Source of the DNA: CALEUX01 sp964608615
GTDB taxonomy: Bacteria > Bacteroidota > Bacteroidia > Bacteroidales > Marinilabiliaceae
Assembly (NCBI GenBank): GCA_964608615.1
Contig: CAZSQG010000021.1
Coordinates: forward strand, 1-48,501
Direction: 5' to 3'
Length of the DNA: 48,501 nt
The number at the start of each line of letters is the position of its first letter. Positions within the stretch are counted from its first letter, which is position 1. A program made the position numbers and the translations under genes. Below, in pieces: positions 1 through 11,300 of this stretch. The notes below the pieces were generated by a model that was not told where the DNA came from, did no database searches, and saw only the letters and a list, made by a program, of their open reading frames with translations.

Positions 1-625
1 AACCAAAAATATCAATCAGGCGCTTATTCCATTTTAAGATACGGCATTCCTCATCAACCATTAATAAGCCGTTATCAGATTTTTCAAATAAGCCATTCAG
101 GCATGATTCAACCCTTGGTAGCCCGAGATTGATGAAATCCTTATTTAATTCATGATCAGGTGATGGTTCAATTGCTGCTTCAATCTTAATGTTGTTGAAT
201 TCAATTTTCAGAGGTTTTTTTTCATCCTTGATTAGAGTATGGATTGTAATAAGAGCTGCGTTTTCCGACAAGTCGAGAAACTTTGCAGAGAAACCAATAC
301 GCCAAAGTTGATGATTACCAGATTCGTTCCTTGCTATTATCGCGGTTTGATTTTTTACTACACCATGTGATTCAAGTATCTTAAGTAAAGTCTGGTTTAT
401 GGGGCAACGATTACAAAATATTGTTGTACCGCAATGCCCTAGATTCAGGGCATTGTTACAATGGAACAATTGTCCGAATGTAATGCTGTTTTTGTTTGTC
501 TTGTTAATATCAAATAAATCCGCGGCTTCTGAATTAATGGCAATTATTTGATGATTACTGTTTAATACCATTACCGGATGAACCACTCCTTCAATTACTG
601 CACTCAGGTATTCCAGTTTTTCCAT
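1..625 (-). CDS. PAS-domain sensor protein with Cys cluster, 3' end outside window
   Basis: This minus-strand gene is open for 208 codons and runs off the left edge, so its output domain is not visible. It starts at ATG 623-625. Residues 1-50 read as a PAS core, then comes a cysteine cluster (C56, C65, C71, C74: LFHCNN...GHCG...CNRCP) of the kind found in PAS sensor kinases of Bacteroidota. A second PAS begins near residue 185 (LMVDEECRILKWNK). It has no signal peptide or membrane segment, so it is probably cytoplasmic. It lies 32 bases downstream of the PKD gene on the same strand and is probably co-transcribed. The Cys set could bind a metal or Fe-S cluster; that is inference. A histidine kinase or sigma-54 activator C-terminus would both fit. 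Confidence 0.72.
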   Translation of the reverse strand, partial: MEKLEYLSAVIEGVVHPVMVLNSNHQIIAINSEAADLFDINKTNKNSITFGQLFHCNNALNLGHCGTTIFCNRCPINQTLLKILESHGVVKNQTAIIARNESGNHQLWRIGFSAKFLDLSENAALITIHTLIKDEKKPLKIEFNNIKIEAAIEPSPDHELNKDFINLGLPRVESCLNGLFEKSDNGLLMVDEECRILKWNKRLIDIFG

Positions 626-657
626 ATTCTTATGAATAAAGTAACGTCTTTATTTCT

Positions 658-3600
658 CTATCTCAATAATTTTAAAGTACCACTTTTTGTAAGAATTTCA
701 TCTTCATAAGTAATAACCTGAATCTGATAACTATAAGTTTCAATAGGTTGAGGCTTCCCTTTATATGAGCCATCCCAACCTTCAGTAAGGTTTGATGAGC
801 TATAAACTTGCTGTCCCATGCGGTTGTATATTTTAAAGCTTAATAACTCTTTGATGCCCCAACCTTTTACAAATACCCGGTCGTTTACTCCGTCTTCATT
901 TGGAGTGAAAGCATTTGGCACATCCACCGAATATTGTTTTAATATAGCTATGTTTAATGGGTAAGAAACAGTAAAACAATTACTTGTATCGGTTACGGCA
1001 ACCTGATAGGAGATAGAGCCCATAGGCTGAATTACCGGGTTTGGACAGTTAGTACATGAGATGTAGTCATAAGGAGTCCACACATAAGAAGATATTCCTT
1101 CATCTGCTATATTAATATCTAAAAATTCACCAATAACCAATGTGGTATCCTTTAATTGTAAAGAAGGAATTTGTTGAACTGAAACCAGAACATTTTCAGT
1201 GTTAACACAATTATTATCATCGGTTACAAGTATCTGGTACAAGATGCTTTGATCCGGAGTAGCTTGTGTTAATGGGGAGTTTGGACTGGAGAGTGTTTCA
1301 GGAGGAATCCAGGAATAAGAAGTTCCTCCTGACACCCTTAGATTAGCAGAACCACCTTTGCATATTACTGTATCATTACTTACGCTAATTTCAGGTAGTG
1401 GAAAAACAGTTATTTGCTTCCATTCCGAAGTATCTTTGCAACCAAGTGAGTGCATGGCTATCAAACGCATATTATAATTGCCCGCATTAGGGTATTGGTA
1501 TTGTGGAACTTTATCATTTATGATGGTACCGTTTCCAAAATCCCATATCCAGGAGGTTGAATTTAACGATTGATTGATTAATTCGGGACCAAAAGGTACA
1601 CATCCTTTATCTATGTTATCAGTTATGTCAAATAGAGCCTGCAAATCAAGTACTGTCAGAGTATCAATTATGGCTTTATTGCAAGTATTATCAGCATCGG
1701 AACGGATGAACAAAACAGGAAAAATAATACCTGGATTCAAATATTGATGAACAGCATTATTTCCTAATCCGAAATAACCATCACCATAGTCCCAACGGAT
1801 GTCGTAAACATTTTGTTGATTTTCGGCAAGAAACAACACATCCAAATTTCGACAAACAGTATCGCGCAAGCCAATGGTGGCAAAGGGGCCACCTACATGA
1901 ATATAAGCAGGTTTTACAATTGTATCGGAACAACCAAAAGTAGTTCTGTTTATCAAGCGAACATTGTGATTCCCTGGTCGATTATAAATAAAAAACGGAT
2001 CCTCTAATTCCGATATGTTATCATTTTCACCAAAATGCCACTCCCAACTTCCTGGATACTCGTTTTCCGATTTATCAAAGAACTGAACTACTAATGGGTA
2101 ACAATTAGAATTGGTTATATCGGCTTCAAAATCAGCTTTGGGATACTTTTGAACAAGCACATAGTTTTCCTGTGTATTAGTTGTTTCACATCCGTGCGAA
2201 TCCTTAATGTTTAAACTTACTGTAAAAGAGCCAGGTTCATTAAACGTAAAACGGGGTTGTGCCAGATTTGAGGAGCGACCATCGCTTACCTGCCATAAAT
2301 ACTCAATAATGGTGCTGGCTGAGGTATCTGTAAATAAAGTGCTGTCGCCAACGCATAGGTTTGGATCGCTGGCTTTAAATGGGGCTTCAGGAAAAATGGC
2401 TTTAACCAGTTGATTTTTTGTCAGCTTTGCAATACACCCAATTTCATCGGTTACTTCCAGAGATATGTTAAACCCTCCAAATTCAGTATAGTCATGGGTG
2501 GGGTTTTGATCTCCCGAAGTCTTTCCATCTCCGAAATTCCATAGCCATTTGGAAACAGAAGCATCAGATTGAGTTAAATCGGTAAATTCAAAAGTTATAG
2601 GCATACAACCCAATTTGTAATTAGCTTCAAAATTAGGTTGGGGGCTATAAATGAATATTTCCTTGGTGAGGGTATCTTTACATCCATTAATATCCTGAAC
2701 AATCAAACTCACATTATTTGCTCCTTTTTTGGTGAATTTATGAACCAACATATCATTGGTAAAATAGCTTGTGTTTTCCTCTCTGATTTCCCAGAGATAT
2801 TTTCCGTAATCATTTTGAATAAAATAGTCAATGGCAGCATTAGATGCTGATCCATCAATGGTTAGGGTGTTGTTTATACATGGAGTCCCATCTGAAATTT
2901 GAAATTCACTTTTAAGGTTACGAATAAATATAGTTCTGTCGAATTCAATGGAACATCCGCTGGTAGTGTTTTCAGCTGATATTTTAACCAAATAATCCCC
3001 TATTCCTGCAAAAGTATGGGCTATATTATTTTGATTGCTAATATCAGGAGTTTCATCACCAAAGCTCCAGGTATAATGGGTGGCATCTTGCAATGAAGCA
3101 CTAAAGACACGATCAAAAGGTTTGTTACAATCAATTAATGGATTATAAGATACAATAGGGCCAAGAATCTTAACAATATTGGGTTTTGTTACACTGCTTT
3201 TACATCCATAATTATAAACCGTAAATGACACATCCATCGGTCCTGTTTTTTCATAGAGGTGAGGAGGAAACTGCATCAAGTCAGTTGACTCATCTCCAAA
3301 GTCCCATTCTCCATTGGTTATTAATGATGATTCAGGCGAGGTAATAATAAAATTAACTGGCTCAGAGGCGCAAACTTCATAATTTCCAACACGTGCAAAA
3401 TCAGGAGAAAGTACTTGTCCGGCATTTATATACTCAGTTCTTTTTTGAACGCAACCAAGCGATGTTGTGATGGTTAATTCAATCGGGATTTTTCCCGTTT
3501 GGTTAACATCAATTTGTGCATTTTCTCCCGATCCAACGGGTTGGGAATTAAAAGTCCATTGCCTTTGGGTAATAAAATCATATTCAGTTGAGTACAGGGT

Positions 3601-5091
3601 TTTGTCAGAAAATGAAATGCTGTTAGGAATACAAATATTCAGAGCAGTTGGATCTCCACCGCTTCCGGGACTCATTTTAACCGAGGGGAGATGAACCTTT
3701 ACACTGTTCTGTTTAATAAAACGATCATTGCAACCATGCTTACTGGTTACAATAAGGGTGTCACTAAATGATGCCTGATTATTTGATAAATGGGTATTGG
3801 TACCATAAATAACCGATGGATTAACGGAGTTTGAAACACTACCATTTCCAAATAACCAATTCCATGAAACTGCATTTTGAGATTGATTCTGATATGAAAT
3901 GGTTTTGGGTAACTCGCATATAAATGAATCAAGAGGGAGAAAATTGGCCTTAACATACTCAATATTTAATTTTTTTGAGATACTGTCTTTACAATTCCCG
4001 TTAGTAGCTGTTAACCATACGATATAGTCTCCTGAATTGGGATAGGTTTTATTTACATTGGTTGAAGTTGATGTACTCTCATCTCCAAGATGCCAGAGAT
4101 AAGATGAAGCATATTCGCTACGGTTGGTTAGTGAAAGATTTTGTGCGGGACATAATGTGTCAAGCGACATGTCAAATTTTGCAGTTGTTTTTACAACATT
4201 AATAAGGTTAGATCTAATGACTTCATCAGAACAGCCATAATTGTCAGTTACAGTAAGTTTTACACTATATTCGCCCTGGTTTTGATATTGGTGAACCGGA
4301 GAGGTTTGGTTTGAGTAGGTGCCATCTCCGAAATCCCATAACGATTCTAATGCTGTTTGCCCTTCTGAAACATTGCTGAATGTTGCAAGTAAAGTTCCGG
4401 TACACGAATAGATTTGATCAACACCAAATCTGGAAAGAGGTTTGAGAACATCAACCAACTGGCTCTCGGTATAGGTGCTGTAACAACCATGAATATTTGT
4501 TACAATAACTGTGACATCAAAAATTCCTTTAGTAATATAAGAGTGTATAGGGTTTTTATCATTTGATTTTGCGCCATCGCCGAAACTCCATACATAGCTT
4601 AAATCAGAACCTTCCATATCAGTAGAAAAATCCTGAAAGCTAACCTCAAAAGGAGAGCACCCAATGGTATCACCTATAAGCTCGAAGCGCACTTCGGGAT
4701 TTGAATGAACTGTTATATAATTTTCTTTAGTTAGAGTTTCCGAAATACCACCATTAGTAACAGTAAGTTTTACTGAATATGATCCAGGAGTAAGATAGGA
4801 AGTCTGCGGATTGCGTGCTGTTGAGAAATTTCCATTGCCAAAATCCCACATAAATGTGCTGCCATCAATGGGGGTGGATTCATTTGTAAATGTAATGCTG
4901 ATTGGTGAACAACCTTCCAAAATGTCGGCAGTAAACATTACTGTTACTTGTCCTGTTGTTTTTTCTAGGAATGAAAATGAGACAAGTAGGAAAGTGAATA
5001 CATAAAAAAACTCTTTACGTATTTGACGAAATAATCCTGCTGAATTTAATGGAAGGAGTATCTTTATATAATTGATTTTATTTTTTATCAT
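658..5091 (-). CDS. Giant secreted PKD-repeat protein with type B T9SS C-terminal domain
   Basis: A 1,477-residue secreted protein. I start it at ATG 5089-5091; three codons upstream a TTG is also in frame. A hydrophobic stretch at about residues 28-41 after a basic region is the signal peptide, although its N-region is long. The body holds about 14 PKD-like beta-sandwich repeats, marked by WDFGDG/WNFGDG/WSFGDG motifs followed by the HxYxxxGxYxVxLxV strand; some copies are degenerate (WTFNSQ, WEIREE, WQVSDG). Two beta domains with NDTVIC and SYVWTP motifs precede a final 85-residue domain (VPNAFTPNEDGVND...YNRMGQQVY...GWDG) that is the gliding-motility/CHU_C type B T9SS sorting signal. It is expected to be exported through the T9SS and held at or released from the cell surface, with adhesive or structural roles. 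The divergent PorP/SprF neighbour fits, because type B substrates are usually encoded beside such proteins. Confidence 0.93.
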   Translation of the reverse strand: MIKNKINYIKILLPLNSAGLFRQIRKEFFYVFTFLLVSFSFLEKTTGQVTVMFTADILEGCSPISITFTNESTPIDGSTFMWDFGNGNFSTARNPQTSYLTPGSYSVKLTVTNGGISETLTKENYITVHSNPEVRFELIGDTIGCSPFEVSFQDFSTDMEGSDLSYVWSFGDGAKSNDKNPIHSYITKGIFDVTVIVTNIHGCYSTYTESQLVDVLKPLSRFGVDQIYSCTGTLLATFSNVSEGQTALESLWDFGDGTYSNQTSPVHQYQNQGEYSVKLTVTDNYGCSDEVIRSNLINVVKTTAKFDMSLDTLCPAQNLSLTNRSEYASSYLWHLGDESTSTSTNVNKTYPNSGDYIVWLTATNGNCKDSISKKLNIEYVKANFLPLDSFICELPKTISYQNQSQNAVSWNWLFGNGSVSNSVNPSVIYGTNTHLSNNQASFSDTLIVTSKHGCNDRFIKQNSVKVHLPSVKMSPGSGGDPTALNICIPNSISFSDKTLYSTEYDFITQRQWTFNSQPVGSGENAQIDVNQTGKIPIELTITTSLGCVQKRTEYINAGQVLSPDFARVGNYEVCASEPVNFIITSPESSLITNGEWDFGDESTDLMQFPPHLYEKTGPMDVSFTVYNYGCKSSVTKPNIVKILGPIVSYNPLIDCNKPFDRVFSASLQDATHYTWSFGDETPDISNQNNIAHTFAGIGDYLVKISAENTTSGCSIEFDRTIFIRNLKSEFQISDGTPCINNTLTIDGSASNAAIDYFIQNDYGKYLWEIREENTSYFTNDMLVHKFTKKGANNVSLIVQDINGCKDTLTKEIFIYSPQPNFEANYKLGCMPITFEFTDLTQSDASVSKWLWNFGDGKTSGDQNPTHDYTEFGGFNISLEVTDEIGCIAKLTKNQLVKAIFPEAPFKASDPNLCVGDSTLFTDTSASTIIEYLWQVSDGRSSNLAQPRFTFNEPGSFTVSLNIKDSHGCETTNTQENYVLVQKYPKADFEADITNSNCYPLVVQFFDKSENEYPGSWEWHFGENDNISELEDPFFIYNRPGNHNVRLINRTTFGCSDTIVKPAYIHVGGPFATIGLRDTVCRNLDVLFLAENQQNVYDIRWDYGDGYFGLGNNAVHQYLNPGIIFPVLFIRSDADNTCNKAIIDTLTVLDLQALFDITDNIDKGCVPFGPELINQSLNSTSWIWDFGNGTIINDKVPQYQYPNAGNYNMRLIAMHSLGCKDTSEWKQITVFPLPEISVSNDTVICKGGSANLRVSGGTSYSWIPPETLSSPNSPLTQATPDQSILYQILVTDDNNCVNTENVLVSVQQIPSLQLKDTTLVIGEFLDINIADEGISSYVWTPYDYISCTNCPNPVIQPMGSISYQVAVTDTSNCFTVSYPLNIAILKQYSVDVPNAFTPNEDGVNDRVFVKGWGIKELLSFKIYNRMGQQVYSSSNLTEGWDGSYKGKPQPIETYSYQIQVITYEDEILTKSGTLKLLR

Positions 5092-5194
5092 TTTAATCAA
5101 ATTTCATAAAGAACGGTTTTTATGCAATTTAAGAAACCAATTGTTATTTAAGAAAAATCTAAGTAGATTTAAAATAGTTTTCTTATAAATAATA

Positions 5195-6235
5195 ATGATG
5201 ACTCTGAAAAACAATAAGATATATGGTTATTTTCTTATTCTCCTATTGTTTATCAATTGGGGGTCGTTATTAGTCAACGCTCAGTCTATTCATTTTTCTC
5301 AGGCTTATGGTGCTCATCTTACTCTGAATCCGGCCAATACCGGAAGGTTTAATGGAGATTGGCAGGCAGTAGGGATGTATAGGAATCAGGGAAATCAGTT
5401 GTCGGATGATTATAGAACTTCATATTTTAGCTTTGAGAAACCATTCTATTATCATTCCGATAAAATAAATACGGGTTTATTTTATAGTCGTGACAACTCG
5501 GCCGGAGGTACTTTACCGGTTGACCGATTAAACTTATCGGTTGCAACAGGAATTTGGCTCAGTCAAAACTCTACACTGAATGCTGGCATGCAGCTAGCTT
5601 ATGTTTATAAACAAGTTAAATGGGATGGTATAACTTTTCCTGACCAATATAACCGTGATACGGGAGGTTTTGATCCATCGTTACCAACAGGCGATTTAAA
5701 AGAGTCAACCGGAACATCGTTCCTCGACATTGGATTTGGTTTTCTCTATTCAAAAAAGATTAATAAAAGTTTAATTGGTGTTGGCTATTCGATGCAGCAA
5801 ATAAACAGACCACGTGAAACGTTTTTTGATCTGGAAAGGTCTTTACCTGTTAAACATATATTTCATGCTAAAGCTGATATCAACCTTAATTCACAACTGT
5901 TTTTAATACCTTCGGGAGTTTACTTAAAACAACAAAACAACAATGCTTTTCTTGCCGGAGTGAATATTGGCTATAGCCTAAAGGATTGGGAAGGAGTGTC
6001 AAATTCGGTTATTGGTGGATTGCATATCAGAAATGCTGCTTTTTTCAATATCCGGTCGCTAATATTTTCGGCAGGGTTAACCTGGCAATATTATACTCTG
6101 ATGTTATCTTACGATAGCCCAATAGCGGGTTCGGGAATTACCGGCTTTTACAATTCAGCATTTGAGGTAACTATTGGATTCAGACTTCCCTCCACCGATC
6201 TTAAATATAAAACTATTCCATGCGAAAGGTATTAA
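5195..6235 (+). CDS. PorP/SprF-family outer-membrane protein
   Basis: A 346-residue PorP/SprF-type protein. These are outer-membrane beta-barrels that work with the type IX secretion system and are needed for surface attachment of type B substrates. The sequence has a signal peptide (hydrophobic core about residues 13-27, ending VNAQS), the characteristic start of the mature protein (IHFSQAYGAHLTLNPANTGRF), and amphipathic strands with family motifs such as SYDSPIAGSG near the C-terminus. It starts at ATG 5195; the next codon is also ATG. It is divergent from the PKD cargo gene across about 100 bases and overlaps the next gene by 16 bases, which implies translational coupling. The nearby type B cargo is its likely partner; that pairing is inferred from position. 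Confidence 0.9.
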   Translation: MMTLKNNKIYGYFLILLLFINWGSLLVNAQSIHFSQAYGAHLTLNPANTGRFNGDWQAVGMYRNQGNQLSDDYRTSYFSFEKPFYYHSDKINTGLFYSRDNSAGGTLPVDRLNLSVATGIWLSQNSTLNAGMQLAYVYKQVKWDGITFPDQYNRDTGGFDPSLPTGDLKESTGTSFLDIGFGFLYSKKINKSLIGVGYSMQQINRPRETFFDLERSLPVKHIFHAKADINLNSQLFLIPSGVYLKQQNNNAFLAGVNIGYSLKDWEGVSNSVIGGLHIRNAAFFNIRSLIFSAGLTWQYYTLMLSYDSPIAGSGITGFYNSAFEVTIGFRLPSTDLKYKTIPCERY

Positions 6236-8328
6236 TACTAATAATTTTGATTCTGATTATTCCGGTTTTGTCTGGCGTGGCTCAAAATCAAAACCATTCC
6301 ACATTACGCCTTATGAAAAACTGGCAGATTAAAGGGATGGCCGGTAGTGCTATGCGTTTGAATGATGCATACCAGGCACGTGATTTTCTGGAAGAGTGGC
6401 ATCGCAGAGATCCGCAAAATGTTAAGGTATTAATTAACCTTGCTAACAGTTATCTGAAAACAAGGGATTATGAACAGGCTGGAAATATATTTGCCAGCAT
6501 TACAGCTAATTACCCCGATAAATATCCTGAAGCAAGGTTTTACCATGCCCAGATTTTAAAAATAAACAGAGATTACGAGGAAGCTCTTGTAATACTTCAA
6601 ACACTTAGAAGGAGATATCGGAGATTGGGGGGTACAGGTATAAGCCGTTTTCGTCTTGATAATGAAATTGCAGGTTGTCACTTGGGTATTGCATCACGTG
6701 ATACCATGGTTAGAACAGAGGTAACCTGGTTAAATGAAACCATAAATTCGCCCCATATTGAATTTGGCCCTGTTTTGCTTGGAGAATCTACTTTTGTTTA
6801 TGGCTCAGCTAATATTGACTCATCAAGGCAAATACCCATTGATGCGCCTTATTCTGCTACCCGTCAGTTTTATGAAGCACGCAAAACAGAGGATTTATGG
6901 CATGGTGGTTTTAGCACGGAATCACCATTTATTAATATGGCAGGTTTTGATACCGGGCGAGGGTCTTTTTCTGTTGATCGAAAACGATTCTACTCAGTGC
7001 AATGTTTTCTTAATCATCAGGGAAAAAACATCTGCCATCTTTATGTATCACAATTGAAGGACAGTGCTGGTTGGACTGAACCCGTTAAACTCGGTAAAAC
7101 TGTTAATCATCCCAGCTTTAGTTCAACACATCCAACTGTTGGAACGTGTTTTAGTCCATCGCTTGAAATTCTTTATTTTGTTTCGGATCGTAAAGGTGGA
7201 GGAGGGGCACTTGATATTTGGTTTTCGGTTTACGATAAACGGTCGGGTAATTATAAAAAAGCCGAAAATGCAGGTGTTTTTATTAATACAGCTCAGGATG
7301 AAATAACTCCATTTTTCGATCTTCCTTCGCATCAGCTTTTTTTTAGTTCCAATGGATGGGCTTCGCTGGGTGGTTTTGATGTTTTTTATGCCAAAGGCGA
7401 TATGACAACCTGGGAAGCACCTTTAAATGTGGGTGTACCGGTTAATTCATCATATGATGATCTTAATTTTGTTCAAAATTATTCAGGTAAATTTGGCCTT
7501 TTTGCATCCAATAGGCCTGGTAGTCTTTCATTACACCATCAGGCCTGTTGTGATGATTTATATACTTTTAACGAAACAGAATCGCCCAGAGTACTTGTTA
7601 CCGGAAGGTTAATAAAAGAGGACGTTATAAAAGAATCAGGCATATTTAAACCAACAGAATCTGCTATGGATAGTGCTGTGGTTGAATCCGATGTGTTAAG
7701 TAATCAGGTGGTTGCAGTTAATATGGTTAAGGATTCAACATCATCGGTATTGATACAGGAAATCCAAACAAATGAACAGGGTGAATTTGAGATTTGGGTT
7801 GATCCGGGCATGGATTTTCAATTAACAGTTGATAATGCATCACTAATTAACAAAAGCTTTTCATTCACAACGCGAAATACTGAAAAGGATCAGACCATGG
7901 ATGTAAGTACAATATCACTCACATCGGTTAATGAAAAAGCAATTTTAATAGAAAATATTTATTATCAGTTTAATCAAACTGAACTCACAAACGAAGCCAA
8001 ACAAGCACTTGACACCACTCTGTTACTTTTACTTAACAATTATCCTTCTATTCAGGTTGAGATATCATCACACACTGATGATGTTGGAGATGAAGGTTAT
8101 AACCAACGCCTGTCAATGCGAAGGGCCAATGGGGTATTACAATATCTGGTTATAAAGGGTGTTGACCGAAAAAGGATGTCAGCAAAGGGATTTGGTGAAT
8201 CACAGCCTATTTACCCAAACTCAAACAACGATGGAACGGATAATCCGGAAGGTAGAGAGAAGAACCGAAGAACGGAGTTTAAAATTACAGGATTGTCGGA
8301 TAATACAATTATCATTCATGAACCATAA
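6220..8328 (+). CDS. PorE-like TPR / PD40 beta-propeller / OmpA-C protein
   Basis: A 702-residue envelope protein. A signal peptide (residues 1-22) has no lipobox cysteine. Then come TPR-like helices (about 40-140), a PD40/WD40-like propeller (about 245-450, with repeated LYFVSDRKGG, LFFSSNGW and FASNRPG motifs), a carboxypeptidase-regulatory-like beta domain (about 455-560) and an OmpA C-terminal peptidoglycan-binding domain (about 575-690, SSHTDDVGD...RRANGVLQYL, R...NRRTEF). The same domain order is known in PorE, a peptidoglycan-associated T9SS component of Porphyromonas; PorE itself is a lipoprotein, so this is PorE-like rather than an orthologue by proof. The ATG lies inside the porP-like gene (16-base overlap) and the 3' end overlaps the next gene by 11 bases. 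Confidence 0.88.
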   Translation: MRKVLILIILILIIPVLSGVAQNQNHSTLRLMKNWQIKGMAGSAMRLNDAYQARDFLEEWHRRDPQNVKVLINLANSYLKTRDYEQAGNIFASITANYPDKYPEARFYHAQILKINRDYEEALVILQTLRRRYRRLGGTGISRFRLDNEIAGCHLGIASRDTMVRTEVTWLNETINSPHIEFGPVLLGESTFVYGSANIDSSRQIPIDAPYSATRQFYEARKTEDLWHGGFSTESPFINMAGFDTGRGSFSVDRKRFYSVQCFLNHQGKNICHLYVSQLKDSAGWTEPVKLGKTVNHPSFSSTHPTVGTCFSPSLEILYFVSDRKGGGGALDIWFSVYDKRSGNYKKAENAGVFINTAQDEITPFFDLPSHQLFFSSNGWASLGGFDVFYAKGDMTTWEAPLNVGVPVNSSYDDLNFVQNYSGKFGLFASNRPGSLSLHHQACCDDLYTFNETESPRVLVTGRLIKEDVIKESGIFKPTESAMDSAVVESDVLSNQVVAVNMVKDSTSSVLIQEIQTNEQGEFEIWVDPGMDFQLTVDNASLINKSFSFTTRNTEKDQTMDVSTISLTSVNEKAILIENIYYQFNQTELTNEAKQALDTTLLLLLNNYPSIQVEISSHTDDVGDEGYNQRLSMRRANGVLQYLVIKGVDRKRMSAKGFGESQPIYPNSNNDGTDNPEGREKNRRTEFKITGLSDNTIIIHEP

Positions 8329-11300
8329 CAACAATATTATTAGGCTTATATTTTATTTCTTTGTTTTGTTCTTGATCTTCCCTGAAAAGGGATTGAGCAA
8401 AACTACAGATCAAAATGTTTTGCTTGATACCATTAAAGTAAAGGGCGATTATTATTATCCGCCTTTTGAATTTATAAATAAGAATGGGGAACCTGATGGT
8501 TTTAATATTGATTTATTTCGCGAACTGGCAAAAGAGCTTAACATTAACTATACTCTTGAGCTGGATCAATGGAGTAAAGTGCGCAAAGAACTTGAAAACG
8601 GTCAGATTGATGTTATAACAGGAATGATGATTTCCAGTTCAAGAGCCGATAAAATAAAGTTCAGTACTCCTCATAGCGTTATGACACATTCTGTCTTTTC
8701 AAGAAAAACAGATTCATTTGAAAAACTATCTGATCTGAGAAACAAAGAGATAGTTGTGCAAAAAGGCGATATGATGCATGATTTTCTTCTTGACACCCGT
8801 TTGACCAATAAAATTATTGCTGTATCGAGCCAACATGAGGCCTTAGACCTAATAAATAATGGAAAGCATGATGCGGCTCTTATTGGCTCTTTTCAGGGTT
8901 TCTTCCTTATTAAACAATACAGATTTAAAAATATTAGAGCCTTTGACATCAATCTAGCTCCTCAAAAGTATGCCATAGCCGTAAATTCTCAAAATGATGA
9001 ATTATTGTGGTTGCTAAACATGGGACTATATCAGCTTAAAGCAAAAGGGATATACGATAAATTATATTACAAGTGGTTTGGTATATATGAGGATTATTCA
9101 CTATTTAAAAAGCATAAAAGTGCTATTATAGCATTTGTTATAGCCCTTTTACTAATGGTGTTCTTCATAGTTACTCTGCGTATTGAAATCAAGAGAGCAA
9201 AAAGTAAAATTATCGTCAGCGAATCCAGGTATCGTGATATTTTTGAGAAAAACCATGCTGTAATGTTTATTCTTGATCCTGATAGTGGGGCAATTATTGA
9301 TGCAAATCCGGCGGCGGTTAGCTTTTATGGTTATTCGAAGGACTCACTCATTAAAATGAAACTATCGGATATTAATACTTTAGCCCATGAGGAGTTGCGG
9401 GACAAGCTGCAAAAGGCTAAGGAGGGTAACGTTCATTACTATGATTTTAAGCATCGTATGGCATCAGGCGAAATAAGAGATGTTGAAATTTATACCGGAC
9501 CGGTTCAATTTGGCAGTAATCGCTACCTGTTTTCCATACTCCATGATGTTACCGATAAAAAAATTGTAGAAAATGCATTAAAGGATAACGAAGCAAAATT
9601 GAACCTTATCTTCAATATGGCTCCTTCGGGTATGGGAATTACTATTAACCGAATTTTTACTGATGTAAATCCCACGTTTTGCAAAATGACCGGATATTCC
9701 CAGGCGGAACTCACCGGAAAAAACGCAAGATTGGTTTATTGCTCTGATGAAGATTATGACCTTGTAGGATCTGAAAAACAACGACAAATTATGGATCATG
9801 GTGTTGGAGTAATTGAAACCCGGCTTAAGCACCGTTATGGTAAAATCATTGACGTTATTATTTCTTCGGCTGCGATTGATCCCAACGACCTGTCGAAGGG
9901 CGTCATTTTTACCGTTACGGATGTCACCCTTCAAAAGGAAGCCTCCAGGCAAATTCATTTAGCCAACGAACGCATTCGCATGCACATTGAAAACTCGCCC
10001 CTGGCTGTGATTGAATGGGATAACCAACATCGGGTGAAAATGTGGAGCAGGCAGGCCGAAGACCTCTTTGGCTGGACCAGCGATGAAGTGATGAACAGGA
10101 GTCACCTGGAATGGGATATAATCTATAAAGATGATATATATGCTGTAAACCAGGATGTTAATAAATTGATAACAGGAGTTGAAACAAGGGCCATTTCTTA
10201 TAATCGTAATATTACTAAAGATGGTCGCATTTTGCACTGCCAATGGTATAATTCGGCAGTTTTTGATGAGAATGGATTGTTAATTTCGATTCTATCATTA
10301 GTTAATGACGTAACCAACTTAAAAATAATAGAAAAAGAACTCATTGAAGAGCGACAACGCCTGGCATGGATAATTGATGCTACCAGGGCTGGAACCTGGG
10401 AGTGGGACATTAAGAAGAACGAGATTTTTATTAATGAACATTTCGCGGCCATTCTTGGTTTCAATATAGAAGAACTCCAACCATTATCTTTTAAAAGATG
10501 GCGTGAAATGATTCATCCTGAAGATGTTGAGCATTCAGATGTTAAGCTCAGCGAACATTTTAAAAATCCGTTGAAAGAATATGAACTGGAAGCAAGAATA
10601 AGGCACAAGGATGGCCATTGGGTTTGGGAACATATCAAAGGACGGATAATGTCATATTCTCCCCAGGGCGATCCTCTGTTTATGGCTGGGATGAATACTG
10701 ATATTAACAAGCGAAAAACGGCAGAAGAACAAATCAAGAAAAGTGAAATGCTTTTAAGTATTGCCGGAAAATTAGCTAATCTTGGTGGATGGTCAATTGA
10801 TGTGTTGCATAACACTGTTTTTTGGTCCGAGGAGGTTGCTGCTATTCATGAAAGACCTTTTGGATATTCGCCAACAGTGGAGGAATGTATTCGTTTTTAT
10901 TCGCCCGAACACCAACAAAGAATTACAGATGTTGTTTCACGTTGTATTAATGAAGGAATCCCATTCGATGAGGAAATGCAAATTATTACATCTACGGGTC
11001 GTTTAGTTTGGGTGAGAAACATTGGTTTTCCCAAACGAAACGAAAACGGAGATATTTGTATTATATATGGAGGATTTCAGGATATAACCCAACAGAAAAA
11101 AGCTGAAGAAGAAATAAAATCTCTTAATACACAGTTGGAGCAAAAGGTTGAAGATCGTACTGCTAAATTACTGGAAGCAAACAAAGAACTGGAAGCATTC
11201 AGTTATTCTGTATCGCACGATTTAAAGGCTCCATTAAGAGCTATTGATGGTTTTACCAGTATTCTGGTTGAAGATCACACCAAAAGCCTTAATCAAGAAG

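Noticed and set aside
658..5091. Repeated spaced motifs that could suggest a CRISPR array or DNA repeat
   Set aside because: The repetition is at protein level (PKD repeats) with diverged DNA and irregular spacing of about 240-300 bases.
9578..9958. A 126-codon minus-strand ORF inside the solute-binding kinase gene
   Set aside because: It lies wholly within strongly coding PAS sequence on the other strand and has no recognisable motif.
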